Below are positions 43,728 through 55,700 of a DNA stretch of 64,000 nt, one piece after another. The notes below the pieces were generated by a model. That model was not told the origin of the DNA. It saw nothing but the letters and a program-made list of their open reading frames with translations, and did not search any database. Where the stretch lies: NCBI RefSeq assembly GCF_027244095.1, contig NC_069659.1, forward strand, positions 90,579,501-90,643,500, written 5' to 3'. The stretch's first letter is position 1. Every line of letters begins with the position of its first letter. This DNA comes from Hemicordylus capensis. Its lineage: Eukaryota > Chordata > Lepidosauria > Squamata > Cordylidae. The translations under genes and the position numbers were made by a program.

Positions 43728-46700
43728 GTATGATGTTTCAGCTTTTAAAAAGTTTTTATTTACATGAACAATTTTCCTCCTGTACTGTTTTCCTGTACTC
43801 AGTAACAGCTACAAAAAGTGTTTGTTTATAGTTTATATTTTATTTTGATAGACTGCTGATGACCAGATTCTGGATGTGTCAAAAGAGGTGACCAAAACCA
43901 AAAACCAACCTCCACTGTATAGGTTACAATAAGATGTATTAGGTTGTTCCTCCTAATATAATAGCTGAGGACTCTGGTTGCTTGGCCTCTACATTTTCTC
44001 ATCCTGTGTGGAATAGGATCTCAGTGGTGGTCTTTGCGCTGGACCAATTGACTCCTTTCAGTTACTGGTTCTGAGGAAACTTATCTTGGAGACTGAAGAA
44101 CGAATGATTGGAAGGATAGATGTTTTGAATATCTGAGACTTTTAAAGCCAGTTTTTATAAAAGCTCTTTCAGTGCAGGAAAAGTAACATAAAAATAAAAT
44201 CAACAACTTCTCTATTTAGTAGTGCCTTCAGCCACATAATGGTGCAGCGGGGAAGTAACTTGCCAAAGGAGCAAGAGGTTGCTGGTTTGAATCCCTGCTG
44301 GTATGTTTCCTATATCGGGCAGCAGAGATATAGGAAGATGCTGAAAGGCATCATTTCATACTGTGCGGGAGATGGCAATAGTAAACCCCTCCTGTATTCT
44401 ACCAAAGACAACCACAGGGCTCTGTGGTCATCAGGAGTCTACACTGACTCAATGGCACAGCTTTACTTTACTCAGCTTTATGGATGCAGCAGTATACTTA
44501 TTTTACCCCTATCAGGAAACATACCATCAGTTATTCTTCCCTGTTGTGTTGTGTATTCACTTCTTAAATTTAGTTCAAAATAGTGAAGTAGAACTAAGAA
44601 ATAAAATTACATATATATATATCATAGAGGAAATGATCCTTCTATCTTGTTTGTAATGTAAAATTACAGTTTCAACTTCATATTTTGGATGCATTGCTCA
44701 CTGAACTATTTTAAAAAACAAACTTTTAAATGATGCTTTTATGAAATTGTAAATCATTTCTCCAGATCATTAGGTTTTATTTTAATAAAACATTTTAGAC
44801 ATTTGTCTGCTTAATAATTTGTTGATTAGCTATTTTCACAATGATTTTGGTCTGGCAAAAAGTATACCTTGAAATATCTAGGGTCCTATTTCTCTGTTTA
44901 GGGAGACATAGAACCCCCCCCCCTTTTTGGGTAACTTCTTTTTTCTCTTGTAAATATTTCTGCTTCTTATTTAGAAGACTGTCCCACAATAAAGATTGTT
45001 TGGTCACAGCTCCATATGTTTTCCCACAAAGGGCTTGTTAAACCTGAAGAAAAAGGGGGGGAAATACCTTTGATTAGGCCAGTTATTGAGCCCTATGAGA
45101 AGAATGGGTTATACCAGGGGTTCTCAAACTTGCGTCCCCTAATGTTGTTGAACTACAACTTCCATCATCTTCAGCCACAGTGGCTGAGGATGGGAGAGTT
45201 GTAGTGCAATAGCATCTGGGAACATAAGTTTGAGAACCCTGGTTTATACAAATCTGAGGCTACTTCAAAACACCAAATACAGAGATTTTATCCCTTTGAG
45301 ATTAAGTTGAGAACTGCTCCTTTCCTACCTTAATGGTGGATTATAGACATTTTCAAACTGTTAGTTAAATAAGCTTGTTCTGAGAGATGGCTTGTAAAAT
45401 ATGCTGCAACATCCTAGGAATTAGATGTGTAGGACTCAGCCGTTCTGTTGCTTTCGCCCATCTGCTGCAGGTTTTTTATTTACTTAATCTTCTTAAGCTG
45501 TGTTCAGACCAGCATTCTTGTCACATTTCAATTCAATTTTGTCCTTCACTATCCTAGAACAAATCTTTGTGTACTTCCTATATATGTGTGTGCCTTTTCT
45601 TCTACCAGAAATGCAAGCTTCTTTTTTTAACTTAATAATACAGAATTTGTGCAGTTAGACACCCTCCCCTCCCCACTGCCACCACAACAGATTAAATCAT
45701 GTTTTTCCAGAAAAGCAGAGGTGAGAGGAAGATCCTTGAGATGGGGTTACAAACTAGCTGAGTTTAGTTTCTGTTAAATTGCCATTAAACTTTAACAAGG
45801 GGGTTAGGCAAATGGATGTCCAGGTGTTAATGGCACAGATTAACTTAAAAATAAATGGGAAAGGGATTTGATTATGGCCAGAAAAAGGGAACTGCAGGAC
45901 TTTAATCCAGATTTTAAAAAAGCTTTTTTTTTTAAAGTGCATTTATCACAAAATCCAGAAAAATATAACATACAGTGACAGATCCCAAGAAGCCATCAGG
46001 GCTGCATGACTTGGTTTACACTCCTTCCTTGTGCAGATATTGGTAAGGTGGTGGATTTTACCAAGTGCTTCATAATAAGCTGTCAAAATTTCAGCATTTG
46101 GAAACTTTGGAAGAATGTGTCAATTACTAGCTTGGCTGGGATATCATCTGAACTATGGTTCCATCAGGGCTCCACAAATGTTAAGTGTGACACCTAAACT
46201 TGGATGGGCAAATCCACTTGCTGGCTCACCTCAGGTGAGTGCCCCCAATCCTCTGGTGATTGGAACACCCAGCACTACACAGATCTCCTCCACAGAGGTC
46301 TTGTCTCCGCTGCCGGTTATCAACGAGTTTAAGTAACAACAGAGATCCCTTCTGAACAATAGAAGAAGCTTCCATAGCCTCTCACCAACTCCATATCCCA
46401 GTGCAAATGAGAGAAGAGCCTCTTGTTAGTCTACTTTCCAGTAGGCTTATGAGATCACCCAGCATTCTCTGTGTGTGTCCATGTGTTTCCACCCCCACCA
46501 TCAGCTTTGCAACGCTTGGACCACTTGCAGGGACACATAGGGACACCTCAACAGCATAGTTTGTGATGATGTCAACCACCCCAATCCAAGATGGCAGATG
46601 CGTGAACTTTTGAGGCTCAAGTGGGCTAACTAGTGAACCACTTAACTGATTTGAACCAAATTTGCTACAGCTGTAGGGACACATAGGGATGCCCTAATGG

Positions 46701-49700
46701 CGTGGTGTGTGTGATGATGTCATCCGCTCCAATTCAAGATGGCGGCTGCATGAACATCTGAGGCGCGAGCGGGCTAATTTGTGGACTGTCTAACCAATTT
46801 AAACCAAATTAGGTACAGTTGCAGTGAATGACACACAGGGATACCTCAGTGGCGTAGTTTGTGATGATGTCATCCACACCAATTCAAGATGGTGGACCCG
46901 TAAACTTTTGAGGTGCAAGTGGGCTAACTTGTGAACCGCTTAACTGAATTGAACCAAATTTGGTACAGCTGTATGGACACATAGGGATGCCCCAATGGTG
47001 TAGTTTGTAATGATGTCATCCACCTCGCTCCAAGATGGCGGATGCATGAACATTTGAATGGAAGTGCAAGAGATCTAACTTGTGGGCCTTGATTTCAACC
47101 AAATTTAGTCCAATTATAGAGACAGTGAAAGGAAAGTAGGCTGATTAGTTCTATTAAGTTTTATTGTTCTAATATATTCTATTATATTCTGTTCTATAGT
47201 TCTATTGTTCTATTAAGAATTTAACTTCTAAGTTCTAGTGCACACATCCCCTCTCCCTTAGGGGAAGGGAGAGGATTGGTGGTGACCACGCACAGCCAAC
47301 ATTTGTGGACCTTTGGACTTGAATATTCAAAGGCAGAGTTAGTTTTAAAAAATCTTTATTTGCCCCAGGCAGCCCTGTAGAATTCTAATTCTTTGGGTTG
47401 GCTCCTAGATCCAAAGAAAACATGTCAAGGTTTGGATTTGATTCAGCAGCCTGCCTGAAACATGGACCTGTGTACTTCACTCTCTTCCTCTGTTGTACAT
47501 GAGAGGAGGAAATTGAAATTTTTCACTTTTGAACTCACCATAGTTCCTTGTGCTTTAAGATGATAGTAAAACAATTGGCTTAAATAGTGTTGCTGTATTC
47601 CAAATCAATACACTAACAGCAATTGAGAAAACACCTTGCTGCCCTATGAGTAGAATGCTGTGGGTTGTATTGGTTATATGCTGTTGTGAGCCATTTGGTG
47701 ACAGGGACCATCTTATTGTTTTTGCTATGTAAACAGCTTTGAGAACTTTTTGTTGTTGTTGAAAAACAGTATATAAATATTCTTAATTTGTGTGTACACT
47801 AATACCAGAACAAATCTAGTCAACTGGCTTGAAATTGTAGTCCTCCTGAAACTATGCAACGTAAGTGAACACAGTATGACCCGAAGGAGTATTGCTTTGA
47901 GCAGCATTCTGATTGTCTATGCAAACCTACTTATATAAGCAAAAACTGTGTTGTGCTAGTAAGGATTGCTAGTTAGCAGTAGCCTCTAGGATTGTGTAGA
48001 CCTGGTAATAAAAACTAACACTTGTCTTTTGATGTACTAAGCTAATGGAAAAAGATTGAGTGTTTGCTTGATACAAGGTAATGGCAGCTTTTGACCAGAA
48101 ATGTGTGTAGGCTGAACAATAAACACAGAGTAATATTGTATGTTTCTGGCCAAAAGCAGTATCTACTTGTTTCTTACATGCATATTGTTTATGCAATAAC
48201 CACCTTCTTCAGACACTCAAAAAAGGAATAATGTACTCACATACACCACCCTCAGAGCACGCCCACAAATCCTGTCCTAGTGCGGAAGTGCTCAAAAACC
48301 TCTCCTCTGCACTGTCCACACTTAGGAGATTCTTTCTGTAATCAGAAGGCTAGGGTAATAAAGAAGGCTCATGACTCAAATGCATCAGCTGGTCAGGGTA
48401 TGCTGTAGATCTTTTATTGTCAGGATAGGTTTTGCTTGAAATTGTCATAGTGGAACTGACCTACATTATTATCCAAGTCATGCATTACTACATTATTTTC
48501 CAGTACTTCATTTGTGTATAATGAATCCTGAATAATGCTGTGTTGTTGATGGGGGGGCGGGTTGAGCGAGAACAGTAAAGGGAGAAGGGAATAAGCCTGG
48601 AAAGGAGAGTGAAGGCAGGCATGTAGTTAGGGGACAGGGAGCTCGTGTTCACCACTCTCCCCAGTGGCCCCTTGGGCATGGCCAGCACCCATTCCCACTC
48701 AGCCATCCTGAGTTCATTTCGCAGCCGGCTTCATTGCTGGCTGAGTGTTTCCTTCAAAGCGAGGGAGAAAACAAAGAAAATAGTGAGGGGCAAGCCAGGT
48801 GGCTCTCAGGAGCTGGGCGTCTTGGGTTCTTTTAACCCATTTGCCCAATTATAGCTCCGCCCCAAGTGATGGGAGAAGGGAGGGGTGACTGGAAGCTGGG
48901 CAGTCATGAGAGGAGGGAGATGTTGAATGAGGGAAGGGAAGAGCAGGAGGCAGATAGAGGAGCAAGAGAAAGGAAATGGAGTTAAAGGGCTCTATTTCCT
49001 CCTGTTACCGCTTGCACTTTTTTGCAGATCCCTCATGTGCTACGTACTTGACTGTTCAAGCTGCAATCCCATGCACACTTGGGAGTTTCTTCAGAGTAAG
49101 CCTGCATAGGATCAGACTGGTTGCTTCCAGGCCTGCAGAACATAAAGCCCGGGGGCTAGATCTGGCCCGCAGGGATTTTTTGCTGGCCCCATGGGTGGCC
49201 CAAATTATTGTTGTGCCTGAGGTGAGGTGCAAAATGCCACCTTGCCCTATGGACTTGGTGGGGGTATTCCCCCTTTCAAAATTGATCTTTGCAAGTGTTG
49301 AAAGTGCAGTGGGGACAGGGAAAAGGTTGCCATGAGCCTCTTCTTACATTCTCATGCTATGGGTAACTAATAATTGCTTTCATTAATATTTTTAATAATT
49401 ATTAATGTGCTGACCATTTATCTCGGCCCCTGCATACCAAGTCATGTTTGTTTCCAGCCCACCAGGGTAGTTGACTTGTACATCCCTTTAACCAACATGG
49501 TGCCCATTCTTAATTGATATTGCAGTAGTTAATTTTATCACAGCAATAGCTCTTGTTTTAGGGCTGTAGCTCGATTTAAGAAATCATGGTCAATGAGTCA
49601 TATGAGTTTTAGTCATTCCATTAAATGTGCAGATGGGTAAAAACAATAGTTTACAATTAATTAAATTGATTAGTCATTTAGTCAAATAATATTGCAGCAC

Positions 49701-52700
49701 TAATTTGTTTAGTGAGTAATGAGATAGTCTTTCCCCCTTCCTACTAAATTTTGCTAGCTCCGTTGTAATGGACTGTGTATGAGCTAATTCCTTTTGCTTC
49801 TCTTTGAAGTCTTCTATAAAATTCTGCCATTGCCTTCTTATCTAGGAACACAGGAAACTGCCTGATGCAGAGTCAGACCAGTTCAGTATTTATCTGGAGA
49901 ACAGTATTTGTTCTCCAGCTTGGAGAAGACTGGCAGCGGTTCCTCCAAAGTTGCAGGCAGAAGTCTGTCTCAGCCCTATCTTGGAGATGCCAGGGAGGGA
50001 ACTTGGAACCTTCTGGATGCAAGCATGCAGATGCTCTTCCCAGAGCGGCCCCATCCCCTGAGGGGAATATCTCCCAGTGCTCATACATGTCTACCATTCA
50101 AATGCAAACCATGGTGGATCCTGCTTAGCAAAGGGGACAATTCATACTTGCTGCAGAACAAGTCTAGTTCTGTTCTTACAAAGGGCTAGTGTACATGTGA
50201 ATATGCCTGTTGGGATGGAAATATTGACACATTCTTGCTTTAGACACAGAAGTATGCAGAATGGTAGTCACTCAGGGACAAAGGACTGTTCAGTGTATGT
50301 GACAGTCTCCCAAATGAGCTTACCTTCAAAGCCCTAAATGGCTTGGGACCAAGATACCTGAGGGGCTGCCTACTCCTGCATAGTTGTGCCATAGTGTAGA
50401 GAAGCTTTCCTGTACCACTTGTGACTGGTGGTGACATGCATAGAGCCTTTTATGTGGTGATCCTGGCACTCTCAAACTCTCTGTCCCTTGATCTCCAGAT
50501 AATTTCCTCCCTATTAAATTTCAAGGCGGAACTGAAGACATTCTTATTTTGCAAGTCTTCCTTGAGGTGCAAAAATGGTTTTCTGCTGCATTCATATCTT
50601 TAGGCTGCACCTACTGTGATTTGTTTTAATGCTATTTTTTGGTATGTTGGTTTTAACTTACTATTTTAAGCAACCATGAGGTAAAGGTAAAGTGTGTGAT
50701 CGAGTCGGTGTCGACTCCTGGTGACCACAGAGCCCTGTGGTTTTCTTTGGTAGAATACAGGAGGGGTTTACCATTGCCTCCTCCTGCGCAGTATGAGATG
50801 ATGCCTTTCAGCACCTTCCTATATTGCTGTTGCCCGATATAGGTGTTTCCCATAGTCTGGGAAACATACCAGTGGGGATTCGAACCAGCAACCTCTGGCT
50901 TGCTAGTTAAGTCATTTCCCCACTACACCATTAGCTGGCTGTACAAATTGCTAAAATGTTTTTGTTTGTTTCTAAAATTGGGGAGAAGGCTTTGTAGATT
51001 TGAGTGGAGGAATGGCAAGAGGAGGAACTGCTTTCCCCCTTTGTTCAAAATTGTCCCCCTTTCCTGCACTCAACTTGTAACTGATGCTTGACTCCTGAGG
51101 TACAGGAAAGGCATGTCACACAACACCCAATAGAGTCTACTCATCATGAGTCAATGGCCATCTTAAAGAAGACACATGTTCTTATCCTGTTCTAGTCAGA
51201 GTGACGGCTTCTGCTGGGGCAGAAATCCAAGAGGGACAGAGATTCTGGATCCATTCATTGACAGAACCCCTTGCTTGGGGAAGGGTTGCTCAGGACAACT
51301 CAGAAGGAATGGGGATCAGGACTGTGGCAAGCTCCAAGCAGGAACCCACAAGCGCTGAGTTAAACAACATAGCAGAAGACCAATCTTTATGGCTGCTGCC
51401 CGGGCACAATAAATTGATCCTGCTTCTTCCCTAGCTCTGCTGCTTACAAAGGCCTTGGCCTGTCTTCTAGGTGCTTGCTTCTGTGGTGCTGGGAAATCTG
51501 TACTAGGGCTGGCAGATCTTCCAGGGGCTCCTCAGAGAATGAAGGCAGGGCTGCATTTTTGGTTTGTGGTAGAGATGCTGGTTTGGAATTCTTTCCACCT
51601 ATGGTGTGGCCACATTTGGAATACTGTGTGTACAGTTCTGATCACCATATTTCAAAAAGGATATTGTAGAACTGGAAAAAGGAACAGAAGAGGGCAATCA
51701 AGGTGATCAGGAATCTAGAACAACTTCATTATGAGGTAAGGCTACAATATTTGGGGCTTTTTATTTTACAAAAAAGGCAACTAAGGGAAAATATGATGAG
51801 GTTTATGAATCATGCATGGTATGGAGAGAGAAGTTCTTCTCCCTCTCTCACAACACTAGAACCAGGGGATATCCCGTGAAACTGATTGCCAGGAAATTTA
51901 GGACTGACAAAAGGAAGTAGTTTTTCACACAGTGCATGATTGATCAATGGAATTCTCTGTCTCAGGATATACTGAGAGCCAGCAGTTTGGATGGCTTTAA
52001 GCAGGGCTTAGACAAATTCGTGGAGGACAAGCTTATCAATGACTACTAGTCTTAATGGCTATAGACTACCTTGAGTCTTGGAGGCAGGATGCCTCTGAAT
52101 GCCAGTTGCAGAGGAGCAACAGCCAAGAGAGAGCATGCCAGGTTGTGGGCTTCTGGTTGTGGACTTCCCATAGTTTAAGGGAGGAGAGCTGGTCTTGTGG
52201 TAGCAAGCATGAATTGTCCACTTTTGCTAAACAGGATCTGGCCTAGTTTGCCCTTGAATGGAAGACTACATGTGAACACTGTAAGATATTCCCTTGAGGG
52301 AATGGGGGCATTCTGGGAAGAGCATCTACTACTTCAACTACTACAAATATCTATATACTACTTCTCAACAAAAGTTTCCAAAGTGGCCCCTGTCCCCAAA
52401 GGGCTCACAATCTAAAAAGAAACCCAAGATAGACACCACTAACAGTCACTGGAGGGGTACTGTGCTGGGTGTGGATAGGGCCAGTTGCTCTCTCTCCCTG
52501 CTAAATAAAAAGGAGTTGGTTGTGCCATCGAGTCAGTGTCGACTCCTGGCAACCACAGAGCCATGTCGTTTTCTTGGTAGAATACAGGAGGGGTTTACTG
52601 TTGCCTTCTCCCGCACAGTATGAGATGATGCCTTTCAGCACCTTCCTATATTGCTGCTGCCCGATATAGGAGTTTCCCATATTCTGGGAAACACAACAGC

Positions 52701-55700
52701 AGGGATTCGAACCAACAGCCTCCTGCTCTCTAGGTTGCTTCCCCACTGCGCCACCGGCACTTTAAAAAGGTGCCTCTTTGTCCATTTAGCAGGGGCTTGC
52801 ATGCTGAAGGTTCCAGGTTCCCTCCCTAGCATCTTCAATATAGGGCTGAGAGAGACTCCTACCTGCAACCTTGGAGAAGCTGCTGCCAGTCTGTCTAGAT
52901 AAGACTAAGCTAGATGGACAATTGTCTAACTCAGTATAAGGCAGCTTCCTCTGTTGCTATCATGTGGGCCACTCTGGGAAACAGAGTGCTGGACTAGATA
53001 GGCCTTGGGTCTGATCTCGCAAGGCTCCTTTTATGTTACATTCATCTGCTATGTAGGATCTAGTTTGGTCTTTGCTTCTACTCTTGAAAGTAGTCTGGAG
53101 TTGTAAGGCATGAACAGAAGGGAAATGGAGAACTCTGGAAAAATAAACTGTGTTACTTTCAGCTGGGTGCTGGAATATGATCTGTTTACCCAGAACATCC
53201 GTATTTGCAGAACATAATGCAATGGGGCAGAAAGAATTACTTGTAAATTATATCAAATCTTAATTTGAGGCATATATTTACATCTGTGCCAAACCTAGCA
53301 GCAACAGCTTGGGAGTCCTCTGTTTTATGCGTTTATTCTTTGTTTGCTTTAAGTGTATTTATGTTGACATCATTGGGCTTGTTTCTTGTCATGTGATTTA
53401 CTAGCTGTAGCTGAGAAAGCACATGCTGATCATCTGGGCCTTAAAGGTGCCATTGGTGTTCCAAGCAAAATTGTAATTGGCCTTAATTAGATTTGAAGGC
53501 ATAAATGAAAATGTCAGCAGGATAGTGGGAATTTTACAAATCAACAGTCTTGGCACTGTAGGAGAATTTGGCCAGACTAACCTGTCATGCTAATATTACG
53601 TGCATATATTGTCCTGCTTCTCTAAAACATTGTTTGCAAATGTTGCACTGAGAACTTGTTCTCTGCGTCCTCCTTGTGTAATTGTTGCTGAAAATCTGAA
53701 CAAGTATTCTACAGATTAGAAATGATCATTACTTGCTAATTGGGTGTGATGAAAGCAGGATGGACCTTTCTACAGTGTGCCCTTATAATACTTTACTATT
53801 AGCAAAATGGTCCCTTTTCGATGTCAGTGCAATGCCACAAGTCCTTTTTCAATGTTGGTGTAATGCCAGTATCATACCATTCTATCCGTATTCAGTGGTT
53901 GGTGGCAGGGTTAGCTCTACTGTTTAAATCTGGCAAGATCTGTAGTTCAGTACAGAAGAGCAGGGTCTGCCCTGGTTTGCATTTGAATGGGAGTCTATGT
54001 GTGAGCACTATAAGATATTCCCCTCAGGGGATAGGGCCTGCTCTGAAAAGAGCATCTGCATGCTTGCATACAGAAGGTCCTAGATTCCCTCCCTGGCATC
54101 TCCAAGATAGGGCTGAGAGAGACTCCTACCCGTAACCTTAGAGAAGCTGCAGCCAGTCTGTGTAGACAATACTGAGCTAGATGTACCAATGGTCTGACTC
54201 GGTATAAGGCAGCTTCCTATGTCCCTATGTTCCTGTCTTGTTCTGGCATTCAGTTACCAGATTTTTTTTAGAAATAATGTCTAATACTGCTCTTCCATGG
54301 AGCTTCCAGTGGCCTCCTAACCACACTCCTGGTAAGGTCCCTATACCCGCTTACCTTCAGTAAAGCTTCAACATCATTTGTTCTTGGCCTATTCCCTGAG
54401 CCCCATCAGCAGGCATGATGCAATCTTAATTTCTGTAAAGCAAAACAACATTTTATGGCATTTTAAGACTAATAAATGTATTGTGACATAAATTTCCATT
54501 GACCAGAGCTCATAGAATTATAGAGTTGGGAGGGACCTTGGCAGCCTTCTAGTCTATCCCCCTGCACGGTGCAGGAAACTGACAGCATCCCTGAAATGTG
54601 GCTGTCCAGCCTCCGTTTGAAAACCTCCAGTGAAGGAAAGTTCACCACTGCAAGAGGCCGACTGTTCCTCTATCTTGGTTTCTTACAGTTAGGAAACTTT
54701 TTCTAAAGTCTAACTTAAATTTGGTGCCTTGTAATTTCAACCCATTGGTTCTAGTCCTTCCTTGCCCCTAGCAGCAACAGAGAGCAAGTCACTCCTTCTC
54801 TGTGGCAGCTCTGCAGATATTTGAAGACAGCTATCTTGTCTTGACTTTGAGGATACCATGGACAGCCAGGGAAACAAACAAATGGATCATAAAACAAATC
54901 AATCCAGAATTTTCACTCGAAGCACAATTGACCAGGCTCATACTTTCATACTTTAGAGACATTATGCAAAAACCCAGCTCCCTTGAGAAGTCCATAATGT
55001 TGGGGAAAGTTGAAGGAAAGAGAAGAAAGGATGACCAGCAGCAAGGTGGATGGACTCGATTATGACAACAGTGAATGTACCACTGAGAGACCTTAAAGGC
55101 CAAGTTGAAGACAGATCATCCTGGAGAGAATCTATGTGCGCTAAGAGTCAACACCGACTTGACAGCACTTAATCAGTCAATCTTGCCTCCACTTAGTCTT
55201 CTCTTCTCCAGGCTTTGTCTGACTTATCAGATGCCTGAAGGGATCACCTAAGTGGAGTAGGTATATATAAGGCTGTCACATTCTAGTTCCCCAAATCCGG
55301 GCAGCCTAAATTGCATATTATGCACATTCATTGTTGCGTTGTCAGCAGCAGACACAAAGCAACAGGCGAGGGTGGTAGTGGACCTCTTTGTTTAGCTGTG
55401 GAATATTTGAGCAGAACGAGTCCTCTTTTCTCTAGTGTCATTGTTGGGGCACCACTTCTCTAGAACACTTATTGCCTGATGTATTTAAGCAGCCATGTTA
55501 TAAACTGTTATTAAACAAAGTAAATACTTAACACCAGCTTGGTGTAGTGGTTAGAGTGCTGGACTAGGACCGGGGAGACCCGAGTTAAAATCCTCATTCA
55601 GCCAGGATACTAGCTGGGTGACTCTGGGCCAGTCACTTCTCTCTCAGCCTAACCTACTTCACAGGGTTGATGTGAAAGAGAAACCCAAGTATGTAGTACA

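Larger units (their letters stand above)
52180..52961 (+). repeat. 5S-headed SINE split by repeat X and a Sauria SINE
   Basis: Head 52180-52321 (GAGCTGGTCTTGTGGTAGCA to CTGGGAAGAGCAT). Body and tail 52791-52961 (TGCATGCTGAAGGTTCCAGG to ATAAGGCAGCTTCCTCTG). The two halves join in the usual order of the family. Confidence 0.8.
51605..53040 (+). mobile_element. CR1 LINE 3' part split by a three-layer insertion nest
   Basis: 51605-52172 gives CR1 ORF2 C-terminal pieces: HLEYCV, then GGTTTATGAATCATGCATGG-type sequence and GGATGGCTTTAAGCAGGGCT. The 3' terminus resumes at 52962 (TGGGCCACTCTGGGAAACAG, GCTGGACTAGATAGGCCTTG). The 790-bp gap holds a 5S-headed SINE, which holds repeat X, which holds a Sauria SINE. 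Confidence 0.8.
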
